In this document: piece after piece, positions 15,152 through 23,797 of the stretch
How the letters are laid out: each line of letters starts with the position of its first letter
How positions within the stretch are numbered: the first letter of the stretch is position 1
Source of the DNA: Paenibacillus gorillae
Lineage (GTDB): Bacteria; Bacillota; Bacilli; Paenibacillales; Paenibacillaceae
Reading direction: 5' to 3'
Assembly: GCF_000513275.1 (NCBI RefSeq)
Contig: NZ_CBVJ010000144.1
Span: 1-45,360 of the forward strand
DNA length: 45,360 nucleotides
The notes under the pieces: model-generated
Seen by the model: only the letters and a program-made list of their open reading frames with translations
What the model was told of the DNA's origin: nothing
Database searches by the model: none
Made by a program: the position numbers and the translations under genes

Positions 15152-17128
15152 CTAGTTAGCCCCCTTTAACGCAGCTGCTTCTGTCCGTTCGATTTCATCG
15201 ACAGGGATATAGAAGTCGGTGTCATAGCTGAACGAACGAGCGATCATGCAGATGGCTACGCCGAGCAGTCCTGGTACAATCATCCAAGTCCAGCCCCATA
15301 CGAAGCCAAAGCCCGCGATAAAGAAGAAGACCGACATGATGAACGGAATTGCCGAGTTTTTCGGCATATGAATCGGTTCCAGCGGCGCAAGCGGCTTAGG
15401 CTTGCCGCCATTAGCAATGCGTTGCTTCTCTTCCCACCACTCGTCCTGGCTAGTAACAACCGGTACGCGTGCGAAGTTGTACATTGGAGCAGGCGATGGA
15501 ATCGACCATTCCAGTGTGCGGCCATCCCAAGCGTCGCCGCTTTTTTCTTTCTTGAAGAACTTGATGCTGTGCGCAATTTGCCATACCTGGAACAGGAAGG
15601 CAAGACCCATAATGAAACCGCCGATAGTCGACACGACGTTAAGCGGCTGCCAGCCCATGTCGAAGTTGTATTCGTTGAACCGGCGTGTCATGCCCATCAA
15701 ACCAAGTGCATATTGCGGCATGAAGCAGACATAGAAACCGATATTCCACAGCCAGAACACCCATTTGCCGATACCGTCATGCAGCTTGAAGCCGAACATT
15801 TTCGGCCACCAGTAGTACAGGCCTGCGAAGTAACCGAATACGACGCCGCCGATCAGCACTTGGTGGAAGTGGGCAATCAGGAAGTAGCTGTTATGGAACT
15901 GGAAGTCGGCTGGTGCAACGGAGAGCATAACGCCCGTCATCCCGCCGACGATAAAGCATGGGATAAAGGCGATCGTCCACAGCATCGGCTGCGAGAACGT
16001 AATCCGTCCCCGGAACATCGTGAACAGCCAGTTGAATATTTTTACCCCTGTCGGTATTGCGATAAGCATCGTCGTTATGGCGAAGAACGCATTGACGTTA
16101 GCACCGGAGCCCATTGTGAAGAAGTGATGGGCCCATGTGAAGAACGAGAAGAAGCTGATCGACATAAGCGCGAATACCATTGATTTGTAGCCGAACAGTT
16201 TTTTCTTCGAGAAGGTGGATACGATCTCAGAGAATATACCGAAGGCCGGCAGTATAACGATATAGACCTCGGGGTGACCCCACATCCATATCAAGTTAAT
16301 ATACATCATCGGATTGCCCCCGCCGTCAAGCGTAAAGAAGTGCGCCCCGAGATATCGGTCAATGAAGAGAAGGAACAGGGTAACGGTCAGAATCGGGAAA
16401 GCGAACATGATCGTTACGGAAGATGACAGAACCGACCAAGTAAACATCGGCATCTGCATCAGCTTCATGCCCGGTGCACGCATCTTCAGAATCGTCACGA
16501 CAAAGTTGATGCCGGACGCCAGAGACCCGATACCGGAAATCTGAATACCCCAGATATAGAAATCCTGGCCTACACCCGGACTGCCCGAAAGCTCCGAGAG
16601 CGGCGGATAAGCGAGCCAGCCCGCATCCGGCGAACCGCCGATTACGAACGATACGTTGAACAGCATGGCGCCAAAGAAGAACAGCCAGAAGCTCAAGGAG
16701 TTCAAGAACGGATATGCAACGTCACGCGCGCCGATCTGGAGCGGTACGACGATATTGAATAAACCGAACATAAGCGGCATCGCCATAAACAAGATCATAA
16801 TGACGCCGTGCGTAGTAAAGATGGCGTTATAGTGATCGGCGTGCAAAAATTCTAGATTCGGCAGCGCAAGCTGCGTCCGAATCAGCAGGGCATCGACGCC
16901 CCCGCGGAACAACATTAGAATGGAGGCGATGATGTACATAATGCCGATCTTCTTATGATCGACAGTCGTCAGCCATTCGGTCCATAGCCAGCGCCATTTT
17001 TTGAAATAAGTAAGGACGAACACGACAGCGACCGAAGCAAGCGCGATTGAGACTTGTGCGCCGAGAATCAGCGGATCGCCTGTGACGAAAAAGTCATTCA
17101 GCATAAAGTCGATAAAATTCTGAAACAT
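15152..17128 (-). CDS. qoxB: quinol oxidase subunit I, heme-copper catalytic subunit
   Basis: The 658-residue catalytic subunit has all the heme-copper features: the low-spin heme ligand in TTHGVIMI, WGHPEVY with the copper-B histidine, the crosslinked tyrosine and the proton-channel glutamate, the THAHH-equivalent WAHHFF, the K-channel lysine in FGYKSMVF, and HFHQVLIGG with heme ligands. Length and the extra N- and C-terminal helices fit the CyoB/QoxB group (B. subtilis QoxB, 649 residues) rather than cytochrome c oxidases. It reduces oxygen to water and pumps protons. ATG 17128 follows AGGAGAGG. Confidence 0.95.
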   Translation of the reverse strand: MFQNFIDFMLNDFFVTGDPLILGAQVSIALASVAVVFVLTYFKKWRWLWTEWLTTVDHKKIGIMYIIASILMLFRGGVDALLIRTQLALPNLEFLHADHYNAIFTTHGVIMILFMAMPLMFGLFNIVVPLQIGARDVAYPFLNSLSFWLFFFGAMLFNVSFVIGGSPDAGWLAYPPLSELSGSPGVGQDFYIWGIQISGIGSLASGINFVVTILKMRAPGMKLMQMPMFTWSVLSSSVTIMFAFPILTVTLFLLFIDRYLGAHFFTLDGGGNPMMYINLIWMWGHPEVYIVILPAFGIFSEIVSTFSKKKLFGYKSMVFALMSISFFSFFTWAHHFFTMGSGANVNAFFAITTMLIAIPTGVKIFNWLFTMFRGRITFSQPMLWTIAFIPCFIVGGMTGVMLSVAPADFQFHNSYFLIAHFHQVLIGGVVFGYFAGLYYWWPKMFGFKLHDGIGKWVFWLWNIGFYVCFMPQYALGLMGMTRRFNEYNFDMGWQPLNVVSTIGGFIMGLAFLFQVWQIAHSIKFFKKEKSGDAWDGRTLEWSIPSPAPMYNFARVPVVTSQDEWWEEKQRIANGGKPKPLAPLEPIHMPKNSAIPFIMSVFFFIAGFGFVWGWTWMIVPGLLGVAICMIARSFSYDTDFYIPVDEIERTEAAALKGAN

Positions 17129-17151
17129 GTGGCCTCTCCTTTCATTATATC

Positions 17152-18180
17152 CTAATGTCCTGCATGTTCACCGGATGCAGTCTTCACAGCTCCGTGATCC
17201 ATACCTTCCATTTCACTCATTTCTTTATCACTCATACCCTCATGTTGCTCATGCTCATTAGCTTTCGCAGCATCTTTCGAAGCTTCGGCTTCCGTGCTGC
17301 CGCCACCGTGATGATGCCCGGTGCCGCCTTTGCCGATGTATTGCTTCACAACTCGATCGAACAGTCCTTCAGGGAAGGAGGAGAAAAATTGCTGATTGGA
17401 AGCTCCCTTTTCAGTCAGCTTCTTGAAGCCGTCTTCTGTTAGAGCGGGATAATTGCTTTTAATTTCTTTTACCCACGCATCGTATTCTTCATCCGAAGTC
17501 GCTTTTACATCAAAAGTCATTTTGGCAAAGAGCTCGCCGGTAAAGTTAGCGCCAGAGCCGTAATACAAGCCCGGTTCGTCAGCTTGCAGATGCAGCGTCA
17601 TCGCCATGCCGGACATGGCGTAGATTTGTCCGCCCAGCTGCGGAATCCAGAACGAATTCATCGCTTGGTCAGCCGTTACTTTAAATTGAATCGGCCGGTC
17701 TTTCGGGATTTGAATGTAGTTGACAGTGGAAATGCCTTCTTCCGGATACGTGAACAGCCATTTCCAGTCCAGCGACGTCGCTTCGATAACCAGCGGTGCC
17801 TTATCGGAGACTAACGGTTTGGAAGGCTCCAATTCATACGTATATTTCACCGTAATAACGCCCAGGATGGCGATGATAATAATTGGAATGCCCCACCAGA
17901 TAATTTCCAGCTTCGTGCTATGCTCCCAGTTTGGCTTATAGGAAGCTTTGCTGTCTTTCCGGTCGCGATAGCGCCATACGATGAAGGCGGTAAGCAGCAA
18001 TACCGGAACGAGTACGATCGCGCAAAGAATGACGGATAGGTAGATCAAGTCTTTCTGCGATTCGCCGATCGGTCCTTTCGGATCCAGCACGATCATTTGC
18101 TCGCTGCAGCCCGTCAACAGAACGGCCATCAGCATGATGAGCGCAAAGGTCAAAAGACGAATTTTCGGTTTCAAGTTCAT
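17152..18180 (-). CDS. qoxA: quinol oxidase subunit II lipoprotein
   Basis: A 342-residue subunit II with lipobox LLTGC (cysteine at residue 25), two membrane helices (about 45-68 and 93-112) and an external cupredoxin-fold domain (about 125-235). The CuA ligands of cytochrome c oxidases (a Cys-x3-Cys pair) are absent; the region reads SGANFTGELFAKM, so this is a quinol oxidase subunit. The last ~55 residues form a tail rich in His, Glu, Met and Gly (GHHHGGG, EHEQHEGM, MEGMDHG, GEHAGH) that is not part of the usual fold. ATG 18180 has GAGGAG just upstream. First gene of qoxABCD. Confidence 0.93.
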   Translation of the reverse strand: MNLKPKIRLLTFALIMLMAVLLTGCSEQMIVLDPKGPIGESQKDLIYLSVILCAIVLVPVLLLTAFIVWRYRDRKDSKASYKPNWEHSTKLEIIWWGIPIIIIAILGVITVKYTYELEPSKPLVSDKAPLVIEATSLDWKWLFTYPEEGISTVNYIQIPKDRPIQFKVTADQAMNSFWIPQLGGQIYAMSGMAMTLHLQADEPGLYYGSGANFTGELFAKMTFDVKATSDEEYDAWVKEIKSNYPALTEDGFKKLTEKGASNQQFFSSFPEGLFDRVVKQYIGKGGTGHHHGGGSTEAEASKDAAKANEHEQHEGMSDKEMSEMEGMDHGAVKTASGEHAGH

Positions 18181-18230
18181 TCAACTCCTCAGGTTTACTC
18201 TTGGTTTTAACATTACCAGAACTCCGGTGG

Positions 18231-18259
18231 AATAACTGCTGCCTTAACAATTACGTCAA
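18231..18259 (-). promoter_or_regulatory. promoter of qoxABCD
   Basis: On the minus strand TTGACG (18259-18254), 17 bases, GTTATT (18236-18231), 50 bases before qoxA. The -10 is weak, so an activator or another promoter is possible. Confidence 0.4.
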
Positions 18260-18448
18260 CAATTCGTCTTTTTTCTGTAATAGAAAGTTCACGAGTTCGA
18301 CACCGCTCGTTCATAGCTATTTCACAAAAGGAAAAACCGTCCTTTTTTACAGTGGAAAATAGGGGTTTCGGCGGTTGAAGGGGAGACTTCGGGCAACAAT
18401 GTCAAGAGCCGCTTGACCGTCTGCTTGTCCGATACTGGACGTCAACGC

Positions 18449-18487
18449 AAAAAAACAAAAACGGCCCCCGTATGTAGACGGGAGCCG
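18449..18487 (-). terminator. intrinsic terminator of the small membrane gene
   Basis: CGGCTCCCGT/ACGGGGGCCG hairpin on the minus strand (18487-18462, one mismatch) followed by a long T-rich tail (18461-18449). Confidence 0.85.
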
Positions 18488-18502
18488 AGCTGTAATAAAT
18501 CA

Positions 18503-18793
18503 TTATTCCGGCGGGGACTGATGTTCTTTCTCGGCAAGAGCTGCGCTCATTCTCGCATGAACGAGACCGATCGCCGTACCGATAACAAATATGAACACGC
18601 TGCCTACGAGGAAGCCAATGCCGAGCATAAGCAAGACATTCTCTTCGCTGAAATGGCCGAGCTTTATGAGACACAACAGAACGCCGATCGACAATGCGGT
18701 CCATGCGAAGGCGGTCATCAACGAGACCAAGCGCTTCACGGCTGCCAGAGAGGATGGTTGAATACTGCTCACTGTTGCTGTTTTGGTTGTCAT
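18503..18793 (-). CDS. small two-helix membrane protein
   Basis: A 96-residue protein with two membrane helices (about residues 23-42 and 53-77), a polar N-terminus and a charged C-terminal tail. I do not recognise a family. ATG 18793 is chosen because GGGAG lies eight bases before it; the ATG five codons upstream has no ribosome binding site. It has its own promoter and terminator and lies upstream of the qox operon on the same strand, but is transcribed separately. Confidence 0.7.
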   Translation of the reverse strand: MTTKTATVSSIQPSSLAAVKRLVSLMTAFAWTALSIGVLLCLIKLGHFSEENVLLMLGIGFLVGSVFIFVIGTAIGLVHARMSAALAEKEHQSPPE

Positions 18794-18834
18794 AATGAAC
18801 ACTCCCATTAAATTGTAAGTGCTTTCTTACATAC

Positions 18835-18864
18835 ACTATACCATAGTATACGGGTGATGTTCAA
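18835..18864 (-). promoter_or_regulatory. promoter of the small membrane gene
   Basis: On the minus strand TTGAAC (18864-18859), 18 bases, TATAGT (18840-18835), 41 bases before the start codon. Confidence 0.55.
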
Positions 18865-18927
18865 AGAAAATTCATATTTTGATCATAGTTCCGCCATATT
18901 TGGGCAAAGGCTGGCTTCAATATTTGT

Positions 18928-18976
18928 AAAAAACGAAAGAAGCGGCCGCTCCATATAAGAGTGCGGCCGCTTCTTT
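18928..18976 (-). terminator. intrinsic terminator of the OYE gene
   Basis: A perfect 14-base stem AAAGAAGCGGCCGC/GCGGCCGCTTCTTT (18936-18949, 18963-18976), followed on the minus strand by CG and six T. Confidence 0.88.
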
Positions 18977-18992
18977 AGAAAGGAGGATTAAA

Positions 18993-20105
18993 TTAGCTGA
19001 GTGTACCGAATGATGCAGGTGTGAATGGCAAGAGCTCGTCAAAGCGTCCTTCACGAATTTTGGCAGCCCAAGCGGGATCGACAAGCAGGGCACGGCCGAC
19101 GGCGACAAGGTCGAATTGTCCTTGCTCCAGGCGATCGGTCAGTTCGTCCATATCTTTCGTTCCGGCATCATTGCCCATGAAGCCGTTAATAAAGTCGTTG
19201 TCGAGACCGACGGATCCGACTGTAATCGTTGGTTTGCCGGTCAGTTTTTTCACCCAGCCTGCAAATGTCAGATCGGAACCTTCAAATTCAGGAACCCAGA
19301 AACGGCGGGTGGAGCAGTGGAAAATATCAACGCCTGCTTCGACCAGCGGCTGCAATAGCTGGTTCAACTGTTCGGAATCAGTCGCAAGCTTGGCATCGTA
19401 GAAGCTTGTTTTCCATTGGGAAATCCGGAACACGATCGGAAAGTCGGGGCCAACTGCTTCGCGGCAGGCTCTAACGACCTCCGCAGCAAAACGTGTACGC
19501 TTCACGAGATCGCCGCCGTATTCATCGGTACGCTGGTTCGTTTGCTCCCATAAGAACTCGTCGATCAAATAGCCGTGAGCGCCATGCAGCTCGATTCCGT
19601 CGAAGCCGATGCGCTTCGCGTCGGCGGCCGCTTGGGCGAAAGCTTTCACGATGGATTGAATTTCATCGACGGACAATGGTTCGCTGACTTTCTCGCCTGC
19701 AAGGTTTAGCCCGGAAGGGCTTGCGGATGGCGCTTGGGGATGAGGACCTTGGCCTTCTGAACGCAGTATGCCTTGATGCCAAATTTGCGGAATGATTTTC
19801 CCGCCAGCCTCATGAACCTCTTTCACGACCTGCGCCCAGCCTTCTAGCGCTTTCTCATCATGGAAGTTTGGAATGTTCGTGTCTCCAGAAGCTGCAGGAT
19901 GGTTGATTGTCGTTCCTTCTGTCACGATCAGACCGACACCGTTTTCCGCACGTCTTCTGTAGTAGCCTGCCACATTGTCGCCAGGAATGCCATTTGGAGA
20001 ATGAGAGCGGGTCATAGGGGCCATTACAATTCGGTTAGACAGAGACAACGGGGCACCTTGAAAGGGCTGAAACAATGATTGAATTGATGTACGGCTTGTA
20101 GACAT
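18993..20105 (-). CDS. Old Yellow Enzyme family alkene reductase
   Basis: A 370-residue FMN-dependent TIM-barrel enzyme. Family marks: SNRIVMAPMTR near the N-terminus, the PQIWHQG strand, ELHGAHGYLIDEFL with the substrate-binding His, and the signature NQRTDEYGG followed by KRTRF; AVGRALLVDP is the phosphate-binding end. It reduces activated C=C bonds with NAD(P)H and is often induced by electrophiles. ATG 20105 is preceded by AAGGAGAG. The adjacent ArsR-type gene, read in the same direction upstream, and the palindrome before the start suggest redox- or electrophile-controlled expression. Confidence 0.92.
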   Translation of the reverse strand: MSTSRTSIQSLFQPFQGAPLSLSNRIVMAPMTRSHSPNGIPGDNVAGYYRRRAENGVGLIVTEGTTINHPAASGDTNIPNFHDEKALEGWAQVVKEVHEAGGKIIPQIWHQGILRSEGQGPHPQAPSASPSGLNLAGEKVSEPLSVDEIQSIVKAFAQAAADAKRIGFDGIELHGAHGYLIDEFLWEQTNQRTDEYGGDLVKRTRFAAEVVRACREAVGPDFPIVFRISQWKTSFYDAKLATDSEQLNQLLQPLVEAGVDIFHCSTRRFWVPEFEGSDLTFAGWVKKLTGKPTITVGSVGLDNDFINGFMGNDAGTKDMDELTDRLEQGQFDLVAVGRALLVDPAWAAKIREGRFDELLPFTPASFGTLS

Positions 20106-20136
20106 AGGTTTTCTCTCCTTTTATCCTAAATAATAT

Positions 20137-20157
20137 ATATCTATGAAAAATAGATAT
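20137..20157 (-). promoter_or_regulatory. palindromic operator before the OYE gene
   Basis: ATATCTAT-GAAAA-ATAGATAT, perfect 8-base arms, lies 32 bases before the OYE start in an AT-rich promoter region (minus-strand TATTAT nearby). Size and composition fit an ArsR/SmtB-type site. Confidence 0.6.
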
Positions 20158-20168
20158 TAGTTCGCGTC

Positions 20169-20220
20169 AAAAAAGGAATCCAATCAACTGTTGCTACAGC
20201 TCTTTAAGAAAGGATTCCTT
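20169..20220 (-). terminator. intrinsic terminator overlapping the end of the ArsR gene
   Basis: AAGGAATCC (minus strand, 20220-20212) lies inside the last codons of the regulator gene and pairs with GGATTCCTT (20181-20173), followed by T's; the loop holds a small CTGT/ACAG hairpin. Confidence 0.7.
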
Positions 20221-20505
20221 GAACGCGTTAATGCCAGCTTCATTGCGCCGATAGTACGTAAATTGACAGTGGCGCTTGGATTCCAGTAAACCGGATTTCT
20301 GCATCTTCACTAAATAACCGGAAACGACCGATTGGGCAAGTCCCGATTTCTCGGCAATTGCGCCAACGCAGACTCCGCCTTCGAAGTCACAGCCTTGATG
20401 CATATAGGCCAAAGCACCAAAATGCTTCTCGGGTTCCTTCAGCCAGTCCAGTATTCGGAACCTGGTTTCGTTGGACAACGCTTTGATCACAGTTAAAGTA
20501 TCCAT
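20194..20505 (-). CDS. ArsR-type winged-helix regulator
   Basis: A 103-residue protein opening with IKALSNETRFRILDWL, the usual ArsR/SmtB helix, and a recognition region SGLAQSVVSGYLVKMQKSGLL, ending with a wing segment RHCQFTYYRRNE. It has three cysteines (in GCDFEGGVC and RHC), which could sense metal or electrophiles; the CVG metal box of classic ArsR proteins is absent as ELCVCDL but a CVGAI segment is present. The start is ATG 20505, where homology begins; there is no clear ribosome binding site and a TATAAT-like element lies just before it, so the mRNA may be nearly leaderless. It probably controls the OYE gene next to it (inference). Confidence 0.85.
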   Translation of the reverse strand: MDTLTVIKALSNETRFRILDWLKEPEKHFGALAYMHQGCDFEGGVCVGAIAEKSGLAQSVVSGYLVKMQKSGLLESKRHCQFTYYRRNEAGINAFKESFLKEL

Positions 20506-20515
20506 GCATTTTATT

Positions 20516-20531
20516 ATATCGATATAGATCG
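20516..20531 (-). promoter_or_regulatory. overlapping palindromes before the ArsR gene
   Basis: ATATCGATAT (20516-20525) and CGATATAGATCG (20520-20531) overlap directly upstream of the regulator's start and share the ATAGAT word with the OYE operator, suggesting autoregulation. Confidence 0.45.
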
Positions 20532-20628
20532 AAATGTACATCGTTATTTTTTGGAGGCTCTGCCTTCCTAATAAAATACTTCGATCACGATGCGATATCG
20601 TAATTAATCTTTCCACCACCGCTTCAAA

Positions 20629-22716
20629 TCATTCCACCAGCTCATTTTTGCCCGTGTCGCTTGGAGCTCCGGCAGCTCCACCGGTTCCGTTATCTGCGCC
20701 GCCTTCCGCAGGCTGTCCGCATACCTCGATCGGCTCGGTTCCGCTGACGAAAGATTCCAGCCGCTTGCTGGGGCAGGTAGCTGCTGCCAGCTTGCCGCTT
20801 GTTGGATCAATATAGACATTGACGACGCCAGGCGGAACGGGGAAGATTTTCGGCGGTACGGCTGTCAGTGCCTTCTCTGTATAGTTTGCAAAAATTGGAG
20901 CTGCGCGATGAGCTTCAGCAACGGTTAGTTTGCGATCCTTGTCATAACCTACCCAGACGGCAGTTGCGAGCTCCGGCGTGTAGCCGACCAGCCATGCATC
21001 GGTAGCCGTCGTTCCGGTCTTGCCTGCGACGGGTCTTTTAATGAGGGAAGATATCCGGCTTGCAGTTCCGCCGTTGTCAAAGACGCTTTCCATTAAGCTT
21101 GTCATGACATAGGCGTAAGCAGGCTCGACGACCTTCTCTTCTTTACGTTCCGCTTCATATAATACCTTGCCGCTGCGGTCGGTAATACGGAGGATGGCGA
21201 TGGGCTCGACGCGCACGCCCCCGTTAGCGAATACGCCAAACGCCGATGCCATTTGAATCGGGCTGACTGGTGATGTGCCTAGGGCAAGCGACGGAACGGG
21301 CTGCATCGGACTTGTAATGCCCAGCTTGCGGGCCATCTCGATGACCCGATCTGTGCCAACGGTCATGATCGCATTGACCGCATAGATGTTATCCGAACTG
21401 GCGATTGCCGTGCGCATATCGATAAAGTCCTCGAAGTACTTTTCGTTGTAATTGCGCGGCTCGTATACTTTGCGCCCTTCATCGTAGCTGAAGGAGGTTG
21501 GCTCGCTTTTAAATCGGGTAACAGGTGACATATAGCCGCTTTGCAGCGCCGTCAAATAAAGGATCGGCTTGAAGGACGAGCCTGGCTGCCTCGTTTTCAT
21601 CAGCGTCCGGTTGATTTGGTTCTTCTTATAGTCGCGTCCGCCTACCATAGCTTTAATATAGCCGTTGCGGGGGTCAATCGACACGAGTGCAGCCTGCTGC
21701 TCCTCGCTGCCCTTCATGCCGTTCTTGACGGCATCCTCCGCCGCTTGCTGTGCGGTCGAATCCAGCGTTGTATAGATTGTAATTCCGCCCTCGTTCAACA
21801 GCTGCTCATTAATGCCCAGCTTATCTACAGCAATGTAGCGGATGTAATCTCTGAAATAGGGAGCAAAGCCGCTCTGATCACCCGATCCGAGAGGCTGAAA
21901 TGTCAGCATCTCTCCGTAAGCGGCGTCTGCTTCTGCTTGCTTAATGTCTCCGGCATTGGCCATGGCGTTGAGAATAACATGCTGACGATCTTTCGCGTTC
22001 TTCATATCCATGAACGGGGAGTAGTATTTCGGCCCCTTCGGAATGCCGGCCAGCATGGCGCTTTCGGCAAGCGTCAAGTCGGATGCTTTCTTATTAAAAT
22101 AAAGCTGAGCCGCGGCTTCAATACCGTATGCTCCATGCCCATAATAAATCTGGTTCAAATACAGCCCCATGATTTCATCCTTGGAGTAGTTCATCTCCAA
22201 TTGAACGGTGTACATTGCTTCCTTAATTTTGCGCTGCCAGGTCTTCTCATGCGTCAAATACAAATTACGGGCAAGCTGCTGGGTGAGCGTGCTTGCTCCT
22301 TGCTTGGCGGAGAGCGACTCTACGTTGACGACGATCGCCCGTGCCAATCCTTTAAAGTCAAAGCCTTTGTGATCATAGAAGCGGCGGTCCTCAATTGCGA
22401 GCGTCGCTTTGACGACGTAAGGCGAGATATCTGCCAGCGGAACGGAACGCCGGTTTTCACCCGTGTGAAAGGTATCGATAATTTGACCTTGTATATCAAG
22501 CATTTGCGACGTTTGGCTAATGGAGGCAACGGGCAGCGTCTGCAGACGCAAATAGAGCAGCGTTCCGCCGATGAGCAGCATCAGCGCGAGCAGCGCAGCG
22601 AGCGGCCAGCGAAGCTTTTTCCGCAGCTTCATCATCCGAGGCAACAATCTTTCAGTTAATATAGGGAAATAAGAGATGCGGCGCGGTTTGCCCGGCCGGG
22701 GCTGCTGCTTCTTCAT
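20629..22716 (-). CDS. pbpG: class A penicillin-binding protein (PBP1A/PbpG type)
   Basis: A 695-residue bifunctional peptidoglycan synthase. One N-terminal membrane anchor (about residues 37-57) is followed by a GT51 glycosyltransferase domain with EDRRFYDHKGFD (catalytic Glu) and GASTLTQQLARN, then a transpeptidase domain with SxxK in GSSFKPI, SSDN and KTGTT. A Gly/Asp-rich tail ends it. In B. subtilis pbpG (ywhE) lies next to speE-speB exactly as here and is made in the forespore. The divergent upstream region carries a consensus sigma-G promoter, agreeing with a role in germ-cell-wall synthesis. ATG 22716 follows AAGGGAG. Confidence 0.93.
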   Translation of the reverse strand: MKKQQPRPGKPRRISYFPILTERLLPRMMKLRKKLRWPLAALLALMLLIGGTLLYLRLQTLPVASISQTSQMLDIQGQIIDTFHTGENRRSVPLADISPYVVKATLAIEDRRFYDHKGFDFKGLARAIVVNVESLSAKQGASTLTQQLARNLYLTHEKTWQRKIKEAMYTVQLEMNYSKDEIMGLYLNQIYYGHGAYGIEAAAQLYFNKKASDLTLAESAMLAGIPKGPKYYSPFMDMKNAKDRQHVILNAMANAGDIKQAEADAAYGEMLTFQPLGSGDQSGFAPYFRDYIRYIAVDKLGINEQLLNEGGITIYTTLDSTAQQAAEDAVKNGMKGSEEQQAALVSIDPRNGYIKAMVGGRDYKKNQINRTLMKTRQPGSSFKPILYLTALQSGYMSPVTRFKSEPTSFSYDEGRKVYEPRNYNEKYFEDFIDMRTAIASSDNIYAVNAIMTVGTDRVIEMARKLGITSPMQPVPSLALGTSPVSPIQMASAFGVFANGGVRVEPIAILRITDRSGKVLYEAERKEEKVVEPAYAYVMTSLMESVFDNGGTASRISSLIKRPVAGKTGTTATDAWLVGYTPELATAVWVGYDKDRKLTVAEAHRAAPIFANYTEKALTAVPPKIFPVPPGVVNVYIDPTSGKLAAATCPSKRLESFVSGTEPIEVCGQPAEGGADNGTGGAAGAPSDTGKNELVE

Positions 22717-22751
22717 GGAGCGGGCTCCCTTCGAATAACATTGCTTTTCCT

Positions 22752-22782
22752 TAGTATGGAAAAACGGGAGCGTCGATATTCA
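22752..22782 (-). promoter_or_regulatory. sigma-G (forespore) promoter of the PBP gene
   Basis: On the minus strand TGAATA (22782-22777), 18 bases, CATACTA (22758-22752): both hexamers match the published sigma-G consensus exactly, with correct spacing, 36 bases before the start codon. Confidence 0.8.
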
Positions 22783-22885
22783 CCATTTCGCGCTATCGAG
22801 GGAAATAAAAACGCGGTTAATCTCATCGTATTAAGGCGGAACCAGAAGCGGAAAATTGGTTCAGGCGTGCAAAGCCTATAAAAGG

Positions 22886-22913
22886 TTGCTTTTTTGCCCC
22901 GAACTACTATAAT
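22886..22913 (+). promoter_or_regulatory. sigma-A promoter of speE-speB
   Basis: TTGCTT (22886-22891), 16 bases, TATAAT (22908-22913), 39 bases before speE. Confidence 0.6.
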
Positions 22914-22952
22914 ACAGGGTGAACTATCGAATGAAAGAAGGGATTCATCGAC

Positions 22953-23780
22953 ATGGAAATGTGGTATACGGAGAAGCAGACCGAAAGCTTCGGCATTACG
23001 GCGAAGATCACGAAAACGTATGTGAACGAACAAACGGATTTCCAACAGCTTGATATGATCGAGACGGAAGAGTTCGGCACGATGCTCGTTCTAGACGGTA
23101 TGGTCATGACGACAGTGAAAGATGAATTCGTATATCATGAGATGGTTGCCCATCCGGTTCTGTCGACGCATCCCAATCCGGAGCATGTACTCATTGTCGG
23201 CGGCGGCGATGGCGGTGTAGTCCGCGAAGTTATGAAGCATCCGAAGGTGAAAAAAGCAGTACTCGTCGATATCGACGGGAAAGTAATCGAGTATTCGAAA
23301 AAGTATTTGCCGACAATCGCTTGCGAGCTCGACAACCCGCGTGTCGAAGTGCTTGTGAATGACGGTTTTATGCATATTCATGATCATAAAAACGAATACG
23401 ATGTCATTATGGTCGACTCTACGGAGCCGGTTGGCCCAGCGGCAAACCTGTTTACCCGCGGTTTCTACCAAGGCATTTATGAATCACTGAAGGAAGACGG
23501 CATTTTCGTTGCGCAAACGGACAACCCTTGGTTTAAAGCTGACCTGATCCAAAGCGTCAACAAAGATGTGAAGGAAGTGTTCCCGATCGTGCGCGTCTAT
23601 GGCGCGAACATTCCAACCTATCCGAGCGGCCTCTGGACGTTCACGATGGGCAGCAAGAAATACGATCCGACTGCGGTAGACGAAGCGTCGATTCCGGAGC
23701 TGGATACGAAATACTATACACCGCGTCTTCACAAAGCCGCGTTCGTATTGCCTAAATTTGTTGAAGACCTTATTAAATAG
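22953..23780 (+). CDS. speE: spermidine synthase
   Basis: A 275-residue polyamine aminopropyltransferase: it moves the aminopropyl group of decarboxylated SAM onto putrescine. The nucleotide loop VLIVGGGDGGVVREV (about residue 80), the acidic LVDID, the gate-keeping DSTEPVGPA (about 153) and the N-terminal beta-strand region WYTEKQTE are all standard. ATG 22953 is preceded by AAGAAGGGA. It forms an operon with speB (17-base gap), so agmatine-derived putrescine feeds directly into spermidine. Confidence 0.96.
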   Translation: MEMWYTEKQTESFGITAKITKTYVNEQTDFQQLDMIETEEFGTMLVLDGMVMTTVKDEFVYHEMVAHPVLSTHPNPEHVLIVGGGDGGVVREVMKHPKVKKAVLVDIDGKVIEYSKKYLPTIACELDNPRVEVLVNDGFMHIHDHKNEYDVIMVDSTEPVGPAANLFTRGFYQGIYESLKEDGIFVAQTDNPWFKADLIQSVNKDVKEVFPIVRVYGANIPTYPSGLWTFTMGSKKYDPTAVDEASIPELDTKYYTPRLHKAAFVLPKFVEDLIK

Positions 23781-23797
23781 AGAGAGGATTTTTCCTA

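Noticed and set aside
15368..16183. 271-codon frame on the plus strand opposite qoxB
   Set aside because: Polar, Arg/His/Glu-rich wording typical of an antisense shadow of a membrane protein; no start signals.
21541..22659. 372-codon frame opposite the PBP gene
   Set aside because: Antisense shadow of a well supported gene; no promoter, ribosome binding site or domain.
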